64,000 nucleotides of DNA from Xanthomonas sontii (GTDB taxonomy: Bacteria; Pseudomonadota; Gammaproteobacteria; Xanthomonadales; Xanthomonadaceae): contig NZ_CP132342.1 in assembly GCF_040529055.1 (NCBI RefSeq), forward strand, positions 3,656,001 to 3,720,000, in the 5' to 3' direction. The translations under genes were made by a program, and so were the position numbers. The notes below the pieces were generated by a model. That model was not told the DNA's origin. It ran no database searches and saw only the letters and a program-made list of their open reading frames with translations. Shown piece after piece: positions 52,767 to 62,847 of this stretch. The stretch's first letter is position 1, and each line of letters starts with the position of its first letter.

Positions 52767-55224
52767 GTCGCAACCCTCCGGCACGCTCGGCCGTTTGTTC
52801 ACTGGCCGATAGGATAGCAGCCGCCCGCGCCCGCTCCGCCGCGTCCCACAGCCGCGCCCGCCAGGGCCGCCGCTCGCGCAGTTGCAGGCCGGCGCGCCCC
52901 AGCCACACGCGCAGCGCACCGCCCTGCGGCGTGCCGGCGACCTCGGCGCCGGCGGCCTGCCAGCGCGCCACCACGCCCGGATGCGGATGACCGAAGCGGT
53001 TGCCGTAGGCCGCCGACACCAGCACCAGCCGCGCACCGGTGGCGGCGACGAAGGCCGGCTGCGAGGAATGCGCGCTGCCATGGTGCGGCGCCACCACGAC
53101 GTCGGCGCGCAGCGCCTGCGGCGCCTCGCGCAGCAGCGTGCGCTCGACCACGTCGCCGATATCGCCGGCCAGCAACAGCGCGCCATGCACGGTTTCCACG
53201 CGCAGCACGCAGCTGGATTCGTTGCGCAGATACGGAAAGTGCGGCGCCGGATGCAGGAACCGGAACCGCACGCCATCCCATTCCCAGGCATCGCCGGCCA
53301 CGCAGGCCCGGTCCACCGGCAACGGCGCACCAGCCGGGGCCTGGACCAGGCCGATCGGCAGCGCCGCGCGCACCGCGGCCAGGCCGCCGGCGTGGTCGTT
53401 GTCGCCATGACTGATCACCGCGCGATCCAGCCGCGCCACGCCAAGCGCATGCAGCGCCGGGACCACCACCCGTTCGCCAGCGTCGTAGCCGTCCTCGACC
53501 GCCGGCCCGGTGTCGTACAGCAGTTGATGGTGGGCGGTGCGGACCAGCAACGACAGGCCCTGCCCCACGTCGAACATCACCAGATCGACCTCGCCTGGTC
53601 GCGGTCGCTCCAGCGGCGGGTGCAGCAACGGCAACCACAGCAGCGCCGCCAGCGGCTTGCCCGGCACCGCGCGCGGCAACAGCAGCCAGAACGCGCCGAG
53701 CAGGGCCAGCGGTAGCGCCCAGTCGCGCGCCTCCGGCAACCAGCGCAGGGCGAAGCGGCTCTCGCCCAGGGCGACGAACAACGGCCAGGTCAGGTCGAAG
53801 CAGGCCGCGGCCAGGCGCCACAGCCAGGCGCCGGCACCGGCACCGGCACCGGCATGCAACGCCTCCAACGCGGTGCCGAGCAAGGCCAGCGGGACCACCA
53901 CCAGGCTCCACCACGGGATCGCCAGCAGGTTGGCCAGCGGCCCGACCACGGAGGCCTGCCCGAAGAGCATCGTGCTCACCGGCAGCAGGCCGACCGTGGC
54001 CACGCCCTGCGCGGTCAGGAAACTGCGTAGCGTCTCGCGCCAGCCGCGCCCGGCGTCGGGCATGCACCAGGCCAGCCAGGCGACGCCGAGGAAGCTCAGC
54101 CAGAAGCCGGCCGAGAGCACCGCCAGCGGGTCGCAGAGCAGCATGGCGATCGCCGCCAGCGCCAATGCGTCGACCACCCGCACCGGCCGCCGCCACAGCC
54201 GTGCCGCCACCACCACCGCGATCATCAGGGCGGTGCGCACGGTCGGCAGGGCCATGCCCGACACCAGGGTGTAGCCGCCGGCGCCGAGCAGCGCCAGCGC
54301 GGCAGCCGCCTGGCGCCGCGGCCAGTAGCGGCCCAGTTGCGGCCACAGCCGCCACAGTCCGCCACCGAGCAAGGCGAAGGCGCCTGCGACCAGGCCGACA
54401 TGGAAGCCGGAAATGGCGATGAGATGGGTCAGGCCGGCGGCACGCAGGATGCGCCAGTCGCGATCGTCCAGGCGCCGCGTGTCGCCCAGCGCCAGTGCCT
54501 GCACGTAGCGCGCCGAGGCCTGCGGCACGGCCGCGGCGATGCGTGCGGACATGTCGGCGCGCCAGGCGTCGATGCCCTGCCCCGGCGTCAATTGCGCTGC
54601 CGCCTGCGGCGCCACCACATAGCCGCTGGCGCTGATCCGCTGCGCCAGCGCATAGGCCTCGGCATCGAAGCCGCCCGGATTGCTCAAGCCGCGCGGCGCG
54701 CGCAGGCGCACCTGCAACTGCCAGCGCGCGCCGGCGCTCAGGGCGCTACGCGGCCCGGCCTGGTGCGTGCCGAAGTCGTCGTACCACGCCAATTGCAGCA
54801 GGCGCCCGCGCAACGGCGCCGGCTGCGCCGCGTCGCTGTCCACCCGGAACAGGAAGCGGGTGCGGCGGGTCTCCGCCTGCGGCAGTTCCACCACCTGGCC
54901 GCGGACGTCGACCACGCGTTTTTCCCAGTCGGCCGGCAACTGCCGCGCCAGCACCATGCCGGCGATCAGCGCCAGCCAGCCGGCGCCGATCGCGAAGGCG
55001 CCCAGCCAGCGCCAGCGCGGCGCCGCCACGTACAGCGACGCCCCGGCGAGCAGGATCGCCACGGCCAGCGGCCAGGGCAGCAGGCGCGGCAGCCACAGCG
55101 CGGCCAGCACGCCGGCGGCGAGGCTGGCCGCGACCGCAGCGCCGAACGGCGCCGGTGCCGGCCAGCGGGCAGCGCGAGCCGCGGCGGGGCCCTGGCGAGG
55201 CACCGCGTCTGCCGACGGTTGCAT
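52660..55224 (-). CDS. comEC: DNA internalisation channel ComEC/Rec2
   Basis: This 854-residue membrane protein of natural transformation has an N-terminal OB-like domain (about 60-190) after two helices, the competence membrane domain with LTHLIAISGFHVGLVAGAFA (about 265-284) and eight or more further helices. A C-terminal metallo-beta-lactamase-type domain follows: VDLVMFDVGQGLSLLV (about 572-587), VISHGDNDHAGGL and APHHGSAHSSQPAF. The start ATG has AAGGAGGG upstream at good spacing. The last 35 codons overlap exbB in another frame. Confidence 0.92.
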   Translation of the reverse strand: MQPSADAVPRQGPAAARAARWPAPAPFGAAVAASLAAGVLAALWLPRLLPWPLAVAILLAGASLYVAAPRWRWLGAFAIGAGWLALIAGMVLARQLPADWEKRVVDVRGQVVELPQAETRRTRFLFRVDSDAAQPAPLRGRLLQLAWYDDFGTHQAGPRSALSAGARWQLQVRLRAPRGLSNPGGFDAEAYALAQRISASGYVVAPQAAAQLTPGQGIDAWRADMSARIAAAVPQASARYVQALALGDTRRLDDRDWRILRAAGLTHLIAISGFHVGLVAGAFALLGGGLWRLWPQLGRYWPRRQAAAALALLGAGGYTLVSGMALPTVRTALMIAVVVAARLWRRPVRVVDALALAAIAMLLCDPLAVLSAGFWLSFLGVAWLAWCMPDAGRGWRETLRSFLTAQGVATVGLLPVSTMLFGQASVVGPLANLLAIPWWSLVVVPLALLGTALEALHAGAGAGAGAWLWRLAAACFDLTWPLFVALGESRFALRWLPEARDWALPLALLGAFWLLLPRAVPGKPLAALLWLPLLHPPLERPRPGEVDLVMFDVGQGLSLLVRTAHHQLLYDTGPAVEDGYDAGERVVVPALHALGVARLDRAVISHGDNDHAGGLAAVRAALPIGLVQAPAGAPLPVDRACVAGDAWEWDGVRFRFLHPAPHFPYLRNESSCVLRVETVHGALLLAGDIGDVVERTLLREAPQALRADVVVAPHHGSAHSSQPAFVAATGARLVLVSAAYGNRFGHPHPGVVARWQAAGAEVAGTPQGGALRVWLGRAGLQLRERRPWRARLWDAAERARAAAILSASEQTAERAGGLRRVGTGQGRWLADGAIAAVGRGRAGDRPGAVLEPAP

Positions 55225-55482
55225 GTGCTTGCCCTCCTTGGCATCGATGGATCGGAAGCAGCGAGACGAAGCGGCGCGACATGCGCATCGCGCGACACCG
55301 TCTTTATCGCGATGCCAGCGTCGCATCCAGCCTGGACGCGAGCCATCGGTCCATGCCGCGGCACCGCGTCAGAATTCGCCTAACGCGCGAGCGCGCGCCG
55401 CGTCACAGTCCCGACGCAGTTCTCCGCAGCTTCATCGCCCCGCGCCTAAGGTGCGATACCCCACGTCGTAAGGAGTTCGCGC

Positions 55483-56547
55483 ATGCGCAAGGGCATCGCA
55501 TTGATCGTCGGAGTCACTGGCATCTCCGGCTACAACCTCGCCAACGTGCTGGTCGCCGAGGGCTGGACCGTCTATGGGCTGGCACGCCGTCCGGTGCCGC
55601 AGGAAGGCGTGATTCCGGTGGCGGTCGATCTGCTCGACCGCGACGCCACCATCGCGGCGCTGCGCGGGCTGCCGATCACCCACGTGTTCTTCTGCACCTG
55701 GACGCGGCGCGACACCGAGAAGGAGAACGTCGCCGCCAACGGCGCGATGTTGCGGCACCTGTGCGAGGGCCTGGACGGCGCGACGCTGCAGCACATGGCG
55801 CTGGTCACCGGCACCAAGCATTACCTGGGCTCGTTCGAGCACTACGGCAGCGGCAAGGCGGAGACGCCGTTCCGCGAGAGCGAACCGCGGCAGCCGGGCG
55901 AGAATTTCTACTACACGCTGGAAGACCTGCTGTTCGACGCCGCCGCGCGCCATGGCTTCGGCTGGAGCGTGCACCGCTCGCACACCATGATCGGCCAGGC
56001 CAACGGCAGCAATGCGATGAACATGGGCGTGACCCTGGCGGTGTACGCGACGCTGTGCAAGCACACCGGGCAGCCGTTCGTGTTCCCCGGTTCGCGCGCG
56101 CAGTGGGACAGCCTCACCGACCTCACCGACGCCGGCCTGCTCGGCCGCCAACTGGCCTGGGCCGCGACCAATCCGGCCGCACGCAACCAGGCCTTCAACA
56201 CGGTCAACGGCGACGTGTTCCGCTGGCGCTGGATGTGGGGCGAGATCGCCGCGTTCTTCGGCCTGGACCCTGCCCCTTATCCGGAGGCGCCGATGCCGCT
56301 GCAGCCGCGCCTGCAGGACACTGCGCCTGCGCTGTGGCGCGAGATCGCCGAGCAGCATGGGCTGGTGCAGGCGGATGTGAACCAACTGGCGTCGTGGTGG
56401 CATACCGATGCCGATCTGGGCCGCGAGATCGAGTGCGTCAACGACATGACCAAGAGCCGCGATCTCGGCTTCCTCGGCTACTACGACAGCCGCGCCTCGT
56501 TCCTGGAGCTGTTCACGCGGCTGCGCGCGCAGCGGGTGATTCCCTGA
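55483..56547 (+). CDS. PRISE-family (progesterone 5-beta-reductase-like) SDR reductase
   Basis: This 354-residue SDR has NADPH motif GVTGISGYNLANVL (about 10-23), HVFFCTWTRRDTEKENV (about 67-83), TGTKHYLGSFEHYG (about 105-118) and the PRISE hallmark ENFYYTLEDLLF (about 141-152). PRISE enzymes reduce activated C=C bonds of enones such as steroid or iridoid analogues. It is a single plus-strand gene, divergent from comEC, with AAGGAG just before the ATG. The physiological substrate in bacteria is unknown. Confidence 0.87.
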   Translation: MRKGIALIVGVTGISGYNLANVLVAEGWTVYGLARRPVPQEGVIPVAVDLLDRDATIAALRGLPITHVFFCTWTRRDTEKENVAANGAMLRHLCEGLDGATLQHMALVTGTKHYLGSFEHYGSGKAETPFRESEPRQPGENFYYTLEDLLFDAAARHGFGWSVHRSHTMIGQANGSNAMNMGVTLAVYATLCKHTGQPFVFPGSRAQWDSLTDLTDAGLLGRQLAWAATNPAARNQAFNTVNGDVFRWRWMWGEIAAFFGLDPAPYPEAPMPLQPRLQDTAPALWREIAEQHGLVQADVNQLASWWHTDADLGREIECVNDMTKSRDLGFLGYYDSRASFLELFTRLRAQRVIP

Positions 56548-56644
56548 GGGACGAGGCTTGGTCAGGCGCTGTCGGCAACCGGGGCCGACGACATGGTCGG
56601 CTGCGTTCGTCGCAATGAAGTCGCTCCCGCATGCGGTTGCACTT

Positions 56645-56712
56645 GCAGGAGCGGCTAAGCCGCGACAGGGGCTATCGGTAACGTTCGTGTCGCGGCTGAC
56701 GCCGCTCCTACC
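56645..56712. repeat. REP-like inverted repeat, GGAGCGGCT family
   Basis: AGGAGCGGCTAAGCCGCGACA and TGTCGCGGCTGACGCCGCTCCT-like arms flank a 27-base centre. The form is typical of xanthomonad REP/BIME elements in gaps between convergent genes. Confidence 0.75.
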
Positions 56713-56750
56713 GCACGACGATGCGCCGGCGTACCTGTGAGAAGGATCTC

Positions 56751-56777
56751 CCTGTGGGAGGGACTTCAGTCCCGACG
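56751..56777. repeat. Second palindromic repeat, GGGACTTCAGTCCC family
   Basis: GGAGGGACTTCAGTCCCGAC contains the perfect dyad GGGACT-TC-AGTCCC. Together with the upstream element it makes a mosaic repeat cluster. Confidence 0.65.
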
Positions 56778-56950
56778 CGGCCTGCGTCAGCCGCAGGACA
56801 GCGCTGTCGTCGGGATCGAAGGACGGCCACGGGAAGCATGGCTGCCACGCCAGCCCCCCCCTGAAAGAGGCTTGAGCCCCTCGCGATCGTCAGGCCGCGA
56901 TCATGCTCGACCACCCGCGGTTCGGGGCCGCCGTGCGGCAGCCTCCCCAT

Positions 56951-57703
56951 TCAAACGTCCGCAGGCGCCAATTCGCGCAGCTTTCCCTGGTGCAGTTCCA
57001 GCACCCGGTCCAGCTTGCGCGCGAGGCTGCGGTCGTGGGTGACCAGGACCAGGCTGGTGCGCTGCGCGCGGTTGAGTTCGAGCATCAGCGCGAACACGTT
57101 GGCCGCGGTCTTGTCGTCGAGGTTGCCGGTCGGCTCGTCGCCGAGTACGCAGGCCGGACGGTTGACCAGCGCACGCGCCACCGCGGCACGCTGGCGCTCG
57201 CCGCCGGACAATTCGCCCGGCTTGTGCTCTAGGCGATGGCCCAGGCCCACCGATTCCAGCAGCGCGCGGGCGCGGGCATCGGCGTCCTGGATCGGCGCGC
57301 CGCCCAGCAGCACCGGCATCATCACGTTCTCCAGCGCGGTGAACTCGGGCAGCAGGTGATGGAACTGGTAGACGAAGCCCAGCGAACGGTTGCGCAACTG
57401 CCCGCGCGCCGCGTCGGTCAGCGCCGACATGCGCTGGCCGGCCACGTAGACCTCGCCGGAGGTCGGCACGTCGAGGCCGCCGAGCAGGTGCAGCAGGGTG
57501 CTCTTGCCGGCACCGGAGGCGCCGACGATGGCCACGGTCTCGCCCGCCGCCACGCTCAGCTCCAGGCCGTCGAACACCGGCGTGCGCATCTTGCCTTCGG
57601 CGTAGGTCTTGGCCAGGCCTTCGGCGCGGATCGCCGCGTCCGCTTGTCGCTTCTGCATTCCCGATTCCCGATTCCCCATTCCCGATTCCCGGTTCTCATT
57701 CAT
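56951..57703 (-). CDS. lolD: Lipoprotein-releasing ABC transporter ATPase
   Basis: This protein of up to 250 residues has Walker [17 protein letters not shown] (about 59-74), [18 protein letters not shown] for the Q-loop, [15 protein letters not shown] and Walker [14 protein letters not shown]. With LolC/E it extracts lipoproteins from the inner membrane. The ATG at 57703 overlaps the lolC stop by 8 bases and has GGAGG upstream, but residues 1-15 ([13 protein letters not shown]) are encoded by an intergenic-type repeat; the next ATG at 57658 gives a normal-looking N-terminus. Which start is used is uncertain. Confidence 0.92.
   Translation of the reverse strand: MNENRESGMGNRESGMQKRQADAAIRAEGLAKTYAEGKMRTPVFDGLELSVAAGETVAIVGASGAGKSTLLHLLGGLDVPTSGEVYVAGQRMSALTDAARGQLRNRSLGFVYQFHHLLPEFTALENVMMPVLLGGAPIQDADARARALLESVGLGHRLEHKPGELSGGERQRAAVARALVNRPACVLGDEPTGNLDDKTAANVFALMLELNRAQRTSLVLVTHDRSLARKLDRVLELHQGKLRELAPADV
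57658..57692. repeat. 'GGGAATCGGGAATGGGG' repeat at the lolC-lolD junction
   Basis: Tandem ATTCCCGATTCCC-type units run through the 5' end of lolD in frame, giving two copies of the peptide NRESGM. Other copies are at 23306-23337 and 60539-60629. Confidence 0.75.
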
Positions 57704-58940
57704 AGCGCAGCGCCTCCGCCGGCTGCGTGCGCGCCGCGCGCCAGGCCGGGTACAGCGTGGCCAGGAAGCTCATCAGCAAGGCGACGATGGTGATCACCAT
57801 GACGTCGTGCGGCTGCATGTCGGTGGGCAGGCCGGTGATGTAGTAGACGTCCTCCGGCAGCAGCTTGATGTTGAACACCGCCTCGATGCCGGCCAGGATC
57901 CGCTCCAGGTTGAGCGTCAGCACGATGCCGCCGATCACGCCGGCGACGGTGCCGATCACGCCGATCAGCGTGCCCTGCACCATGAACACCTGCATCACCC
58001 CGCCCGGGCTCAGTCCCAGCGTGCGCAGGATCGCGATGTCGGCCTGCTTGTCGGTCACCAGCATCACCTGCGAGGACACCAGGTTGAACGCACCCATCGC
58101 GATGATCAGCGACAGCAGGATGCCCATCACCGTCTTTTCCATCTTCAGCGACTGGTAGAGGTTGGCGTTCTCACGGGTCCAGTCGCTGACCATGTACGGG
58201 CCGTGCAGGTTCAGCGCCAGGTCGCGCGCCACGTTCCAGGCCTGGTCCATGTCGTACAGCTTCAGGCGCACGCCGGTGACGCCGTCGCCCATGCGCAGCA
58301 CCCGCTGCAGGTCGGGCATGCTGGTCACCGCCAGGCCGCGGTCGATCTCGTTGTAGCCGGCCTCGAAGATGCCGCTGACGGTGAAGCGCTTGTAGCGCGG
58401 CACCATGCCCATCGGGCTGGCCTGCGGCTCGCCGAGCATCACCACCACCTTGTCGCCGACGCCCACGCCCAGCCACAGCGCCAGTTCCTGGCCGAGCAGG
58501 ATGTTGTACGACCCCGGGGTCAGGCTGTCGACCGAGCCCTGCTTCATCTTCTGCGCCAGCACCGAGACCTTGGCCTCTTCCTTGGGCAGGATGCCGCGGA
58601 CGATCGCCGGCTGGTTGCGCTGGCCGGTGAGCAGGGCCTCTTCCTCGACGTAGGGCGCGGCGCCGGCGACGCGCTTGTCGCGCATGGCCACGTCCACCGC
58701 GTGCTGCCAGTCCTCCATCGGCGCGCCCTGCGCGCTGACCGTGGCGTGCGCGGCCATCTGCAGCAGGCGGTCGCGAATCTCCTTCTGGAACCCGCTCATC
58801 ACCGCCAAGGTGGTGATCAGCACGGTCACGCCCAGGGCGATGCCGAGGATCGAGGCCATGGAGATGAAGGAGATGAAATTGTTGCGGCGCTTGGCGCGCA
58901 GATAGCGCAGGCCGATGGCCACGGGTAAGGGTTTGAACAT
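57696..58940 (-). CDS. lolC: Lipoprotein-releasing system permease (LolC/LolE)
   Basis: This 414-residue FtsX-type permease has one N-terminal helix (about 22-48), a periplasmic domain of some 220 residues and three C-terminal helices (about 270-300, 318-345 and 375-400). The N-terminal [20 protein letters not shown] is typical of LolC/LolE. It is the only permease gene beside lolD here, so it may act as a LolF-type single permease; no lolE is in the window. The stop overlaps lolD by 8 bases. Confidence 0.92.
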   Translation of the reverse strand: MFKPLPVAIGLRYLRAKRRNNFISFISMASILGIALGVTVLITTLAVMSGFQKEIRDRLLQMAAHATVSAQGAPMEDWQHAVDVAMRDKRVAGAAPYVEEEALLTGQRNQPAIVRGILPKEEAKVSVLAQKMKQGSVDSLTPGSYNILLGQELALWLGVGVGDKVVVMLGEPQASPMGMVPRYKRFTVSGIFEAGYNEIDRGLAVTSMPDLQRVLRMGDGVTGVRLKLYDMDQAWNVARDLALNLHGPYMVSDWTRENANLYQSLKMEKTVMGILLSLIIAMGAFNLVSSQVMLVTDKQADIAILRTLGLSPGGVMQVFMVQGTLIGVIGTVAGVIGGIVLTLNLERILAGIEAVFNIKLLPEDVYYITGLPTDMQPHDVMVITIVALLMSFLATLYPAWRAARTQPAEALRYE

Positions 58941-58963
58941 GCGCAGCCACCATCCAGGGAGCG

Positions 58964-59416
58964 CTATGGTGCCATTTGCGGCGGCGCAGACGAAGCGGCA
59001 TGGGCGGCAGCGGCCAGACGCAGTTCACGTCGTGCCGCCGGTGGCAGCGTGTCCGGCCACCACGCCAGGCGCTGGGTGCGCCCCTGCGCATCGCGCCAGC
59101 GCACGAACGCCAGCGGTCCGCGCCAGTCGACCTGCAGCGCGCTCACCGCCACGCCATCGATGCTGGGCGTACCGGCACCGGCGGGAACCAACAGCATGCG
59201 CGGCGCCCGCCCGGCCTCACGGCGCAGCAGCCACGCCGCGTACAGCAGCGCCAGCGCGGCCGCCGGCCAGGCCAGGTGCGGCGGCAGGTCGGAGCCGAGC
59301 AGCGACAGCGGCGCCAGCGCGCCGAGCAGGGTCAGCGCGGCCAGCAGCCAGCGCGACGGGCGCCAGTCAAGCCGGCATGGCGCGGATGGAAGCGATGAGA
59401 TCGGCGGCGCGCGCAT
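58964..59416 (-). CDS. YgfX-like membrane protein
   Basis: This 150-residue protein has two hydrophobic segments near the N-terminus (about 22-42 and 47-65) and a soluble C-terminal domain with [20 protein letters not shown] and [16 protein letters not shown], the pattern of YgfX. Its adjacency to sdhE repeats the ygfY-ygfX pair of E. coli. The ATG at 59416 lies 50 bases inside sdhE; I saw no better start further down. The role is uncertain: it has been linked to cell-division toxicity in E. coli and may cooperate with SdhE. Confidence 0.75.
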   Translation of the reverse strand: MRAPPISSLPSAPCRLDWRPSRWLLAALTLLGALAPLSLLGSDLPPHLAWPAAALALLYAAWLLRREAGRAPRMLLVPAGAGTPSIDGVAVSALQVDWRGPLAFVRWRDAQGRTQRLAWWPDTLPPAARRELRLAAAAHAASSAPPQMAP

Positions 59417-59615
59417 CGGGACAGGCCTCGTAGCCCATGAACCATCGCCACAACTTATCGTCCTCGCAATCGAGCAGGTATAGGAAAACCCCGCGCTCGT
59501 CCTCGGAAGCTTCCCCCCAGCGCCGGTCCAGGTAGCGGCCGAACAACTGGTCCAGTTCGCGCATGCCGCGCCGGCAGCGCCAGCGCAGCTTCTTCAGTTC
59601 GGTGCTCTCGTCCAT
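59367..59615 (-). CDS. sdhE: Succinate dehydrogenase flavinylation factor SdhE
   Basis: This 82-residue cytosolic protein has the RGxxE motif in [16 protein letters not shown] (about 15-30), needed for covalent FAD attachment to SdhA, and the later [16 protein letters not shown]. It lies downstream of sdhB on the same strand, about 127 bases away, so it probably belongs to the same regulon. The start ATG at 59615 was chosen; an in-frame ATG 20 codons upstream would add an atypical N-terminus. Confidence 0.9.
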   Translation of the reverse strand: MDESTELKKLRWRCRRGMRELDQLFGRYLDRRWGEASEDERGVFLYLLDCEDDKLWRWFMGYEACPDARAADLIASIRAMPA

Positions 59616-59742
59616 CGCATGCGCCCTTGCCTGGGGGCGGCGCCGCACGGCAGCCGCCGAAAACGAACGCGGCACCGAACCCGAAAGCCGGTGCCGCGCG
59701 GTCGGCGGGCAGGCCCGCCGCTTGGAACGTGCGCCGTTGCGA

Positions 59743-60525
59743 TCAGGCGCGGCGCGCCATCATCAGCTTCTTGATCTCGGCGATCGCCAGCGCCGGGTTC
59801 AGCCCCTTCGGGCAGGTCCGCGCGCAGTTCATGATGGTGTGGCAGCGGTACAGCTTGAACGGATCTTCCAGATCGTCCAGGCGCGCACCGGTGTCCTCGT
59901 CGCGCGAGTCGATGATCCAGCGGTAGGCCTGCAGCAGGATCGCCGGGCCCAGGTAACGCTCGCCGTTCCACCAGTAGCTCGGGCAGCTGGTCGAGCAGCA
60001 CGCGCACAGGATGCACTCGTACAGGCCGTCGAGCTTCTTGCGGTCCTCCGGCGACTGCAGCCGCTCGCGGTCCGGCGGCGGCGGGGTCTGGGTGCGGATC
60101 CACGGCTTGATCGAGGCGTACTGCGCGTAGAAGTGGGTCAGGTCGGGCACCAGATCCTTGACCACGCTCATGTGCGGCAGCGGGTAGATCGGCACTTCCT
60201 TCTTGCCGCAGTCGGCGATCGCCTTGGTGCAGGCCAGCGTGTTGGTGCCGTCGATGTTCATCGCGCACGAGCCGCAGATGCCCTCGCGGCACGAGCGGCG
60301 GAAGGTCAGGGTCGGGTCGATCTCGTTCTTGATCTTGATCAGCGCGTCCAGAACCATCGGGCCGCACGCGTCCAGGTCCACCTCGTAGGTGTCGGTCCGC
60401 GGGTTGCTGTCGTCGTCCGGATTCCACCGGTAGACCTTGAAGGTCCGCACGTTCTTCGCGCCCTTGGCGGGAAAGTGCTTGCCCTTGCCGATCTTGGAAT
60501 TCTTGGGGAGGGTGAACTCTGCCAT
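59743..60525 (-). CDS. sdhB: Succinate dehydrogenase iron-sulfur subunit
   Basis: This 260-residue subunit has the three cluster sites: [2Fe-2S] in [16 protein letters not shown] (about 78-93), [4Fe-4S] in [16 protein letters not shown] (about 170-185) and [3Fe-4S] in [17 protein letters not shown] (about 228-244). It carries electrons from SdhA to the quinone site in the membrane subunits. The order of genes is sdhC-sdhD-sdhA-sdhB. About 110 bases holding an inverted repeat element separate it from sdhA. Confidence 0.97.
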   Translation of the reverse strand: MAEFTLPKNSKIGKGKHFPAKGAKNVRTFKVYRWNPDDDSNPRTDTYEVDLDACGPMVLDALIKIKNEIDPTLTFRRSCREGICGSCAMNIDGTNTLACTKAIADCGKKEVPIYPLPHMSVVKDLVPDLTHFYAQYASIKPWIRTQTPPPPDRERLQSPEDRKKLDGLYECILCACCSTSCPSYWWNGERYLGPAILLQAYRWIIDSRDEDTGARLDDLEDPFKLYRCHTIMNCARTCPKGLNPALAIAEIKKLMMARRA

Positions 60526-60538
60526 GGCTTTAAAATCC

Positions 60539-60629
60539 GGGAATGGGGATTGGGGAATGGGGAATGGGAAGCGGGAGCGAAGAGCGCATGCGCTGTTCTC
60601 GATTCCCGATTCCCTACTCCCGTTTCCCG
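60539..60629. repeat. MITE-like inverted repeat element between sdhA and sdhB
   Basis: A G-rich arm of GGGAATGGGGATTGGGG-type units (60539-60576) is opposed to a C-rich arm with GATTCCCGATTCCC (60601-60628), centred on the perfect palindrome AGCGCATGCGCT (60583-60594). The transcript would fold into one long hairpin between two co-transcribed genes. Confidence 0.75.
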
Positions 60630-60636
60630 GCTGTGG

Positions 60637-62427
60637 TCAGTAAACGCGCGGCTTCGGCGGCACCACGTCCACGTCCTTGCTGAGCGTGTACATGTGCACC
60701 GGGCGGTAGTCGAAGCTGCACTGGCCCTTGTCGTCGACGGTGACCAGCGTGTGCTTCTGCCAGTTGACGTCGTCGCGGTCGGGAAAATCCTCGTGGGCGT
60801 GCGCGCCGCGGCTTTCCTTGCGCTGTTCGGCCGAGTTGATCGTCGCCACCGCGTTGAGCAGCAGGTTGTTCAGCTCGTAGGTCTCGATCAGGTCGGAATT
60901 CCACACCAGCGAGCGGTCGGACACCTTGACGTCCTCGAAGCTGGCGAAGATGTCGGCCATCTTGTCCACGCCTTCCTTCAGCGTCTTGCTGGTGCGGAAC
61001 ACCGCCGCGTCGGACTGCATGGTGCGCTGCATCTTGTCGCGGATCACCGAGGTCGGGGTGCTGCCGTTGGCGTTGCGCAGCTTGTCCAGCAGGCCCAGCG
61101 CCTTGTCGCAGGCGTCGCCCGGCAGGCCCTTGTGCGGGGCGCCGGTCTTGATCGTCTCGGCGCAGCGGTTGGCCACCGCGCGGCCGAACACCACCAGGTC
61201 GAGCAGCGAGTTGGAGCCCAGGCGGTTGGCGCCGTGCACCGACACGCAGGCGGCCTCGCCGATGGCGTACAGGCCCGGCACCACCGCATCAGGGTTGTCG
61301 CCGTCCTTGCGCACCACTTCGCCGTGGTAGTTGGTCGGGATGCCGCCCATGTTGTAGTGCACGGTCGGGATCACCGGGATCGGCTGCTTGTGCACGTCGA
61401 CACCGGCGAAGATGCGCGCGCTCTCGGCGATGCCCGGCAGCTTGTCGTCGATCACGCCCGGGCCGAGGTGGGTCAGGTCGAGCAGGATGTGGTCCTTGTG
61501 CTCGCCGACGCCGCGGCCTTCGCGGATCTCGATGGTCATCGAACGCGACACCACGTCGCGCGAGGCCAGATCCTTGTAGTGCGGTGCGTAGCGCTCCATG
61601 AAGCGCTCGCCGCTGCTGTTGCGCAGGATGCCGCCTTCGCCGCGCACGCCTTCGGTGATCAGGCAGCCGGCGCCGTAGATGCCGGTCGGGTGGAACTGCA
61701 CGAACTCCATGTCCTGCATCGGCAGGCCGGCGCGCATCACCAGGCCGCCGCCATCGCCGGTGCAGGTGTGCGCGGAGGTGGCGCTGAAGTAGGCGCGGCC
61801 GTAGCCGCCGGTGGCCAGCACCACGCCGTGGGCGCGGAACAGGTGCAGCGAGCCTTCGGCCATGTCCAGGGCGAGCACGCCGCGGCAGGCGCCTTCCTCG
61901 TCGAAGATCAGGTCGAGCGCGAAGTACTCGATCATGAAGCGCGCGTTGTGCGCCAGCGACTGCTGGTACAGCGTGTGCAGCATGGCGTGGCCGGTACGGT
62001 CGGCGGCGGCGCAGGTGCGCTGCGCGGACGGGCCTTCGCCGTACTTAGTGGTCATGCCGCCGAACGGACGCTGGTAGATCTTGCCGTCCTCGGTGCGGCT
62101 GAACGGCACGCCGTAGTGCTCCAGCTCGATGATCGCGGGGATCGCCTCGCGGCACATGTACTCGATGGCGTCCTGGTCGCCCAGCCAGTCCGAGCCCTTG
62201 ATGGTGTCGTAGAAGTGGTAGCGCCAGTCGTCCTCGCCCATGTTGCCGAGCGCGGCGGAGATGCCGCCCTGCGCGGCCACGGTGTGCGAACGGGTCGGGA
62301 AGACCTTGGTCAGGCAGACGGTCTGCAGGCCCTTCTGGGCCAGGCCGAAGGTGGCGCGCAGGCCGGCGCCGCCGGCGCCGACCACGACCATGTCGTACTT
62401 GTGTTCGGTGATCTTGTAAGCGGACAT
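60637..62427 (-). CDS. sdhA: Succinate dehydrogenase flavoprotein subunit
   Basis: This 596-residue subunit has the FAD-binding [18 protein letters not shown] (about 15-32), the covalent-FAD histidine in [15 protein letters not shown] (about 47-61), HTCTGDGGG (about 224-232), and active-site residues in [12 protein letters not shown] and RGEGGILRN. It oxidises succinate to fumarate in the TCA cycle. It follows sdhD by 33 bases and precedes sdhB after a repeat element. Confidence 0.97.
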   Translation of the reverse strand: MSAYKITEHKYDMVVVGAGGAGLRATFGLAQKGLQTVCLTKVFPTRSHTVAAQGGISAALGNMGEDDWRYHFYDTIKGSDWLGDQDAIEYMCREAIPAIIELEHYGVPFSRTEDGKIYQRPFGGMTTKYGEGPSAQRTCAAADRTGHAMLHTLYQQSLAHNARFMIEYFALDLIFDEEGACRGVLALDMAEGSLHLFRAHGVVLATGGYGRAYFSATSAHTCTGDGGGLVMRAGLPMQDMEFVQFHPTGIYGAGCLITEGVRGEGGILRNSSGERFMERYAPHYKDLASRDVVSRSMTIEIREGRGVGEHKDHILLDLTHLGPGVIDDKLPGIAESARIFAGVDVHKQPIPVIPTVHYNMGGIPTNYHGEVVRKDGDNPDAVVPGLYAIGEAACVSVHGANRLGSNSLLDLVVFGRAVANRCAETIKTGAPHKGLPGDACDKALGLLDKLRNANGSTPTSVIRDKMQRTMQSDAAVFRTSKTLKEGVDKMADIFASFEDVKVSDRSLVWNSDLIETYELNNLLLNAVATINSAEQRKESRGAHAHEDFPDRDDVNWQKHTLVTVDDKGQCSFDYRPVHMYTLSKDVDVVPPKPRVY

Positions 62428-62460
62428 CGAAATGTGGTTCCTAGAGGGGGCGCCGATGGA

Positions 62461-62847
62461 TCAGGCGATGCCCAGCGCGATGCGCGCCACGGCGAAGATG
62501 CTGACGATGGCGCCGAGCACGGCGACGAAGCGCACGATGGTCTGCGCGGCCAGGGCCAGCAGCGAGGTGTGCACGTAGTCTTCCAGCACCACCTGCATGC
62601 CGAGCTGGGCGTGCCAGAACGCGGCGATCAGGAAGCCGACCAGCAGGATCGCGTTCCACGGCTTGGCCACGGCCTCGGTGGCGGCGACGTAGTCCGAACC
62701 GAGCAGGCTCAGCACGAAGATCAGGAACCAGATCGACAGCGGCACCAGCGCGGTGGCGGTCAGGCGCTGCAGCACGAAGTGCTCGGTGCCGGTCTTGGCC
62801 GCGCCCAGGCCGCGGACGTTCTTCAACGGGGTGCGATAGCGGCTCAT
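62461..62847 (-). CDS. sdhD: Succinate dehydrogenase membrane anchor subunit
   Basis: This 128-residue membrane subunit has three helices (about 29-50, 62-85 and 100-125). WHAQLGMQVVLEDYVH (about 76-91) has the histidine and Asp-Tyr that take part in heme b binding and quinone reduction. An N-terminal LKNVRGLGAAKTGTEHFVLQ is typical. It starts at the ATG at 62847, overlapping the sdhC stop by 4 bases. Confidence 0.93.
   Translation of the reverse strand: MSRYRTPLKNVRGLGAAKTGTEHFVLQRLTATALVPLSIWFLIFVLSLLGSDYVAATEAVAKPWNAILLVGFLIAAFWHAQLGMQVVLEDYVHTSLLALAAQTIVRFVAVLGAIVSIFAVARIALGIA

Larger units (their letters stand above)
56548..56950. other. Repeat-rich intergenic region
   Basis: About 400 bases hold no supported gene. 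The sequence contains at least two repeat types: a long GGAGCGGCT...AGCCGCTCC inverted pair (56645-56712) and a GGAGGGACTTCAGTCCCGAC palindrome (56751-56777). Confidence 0.55.
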
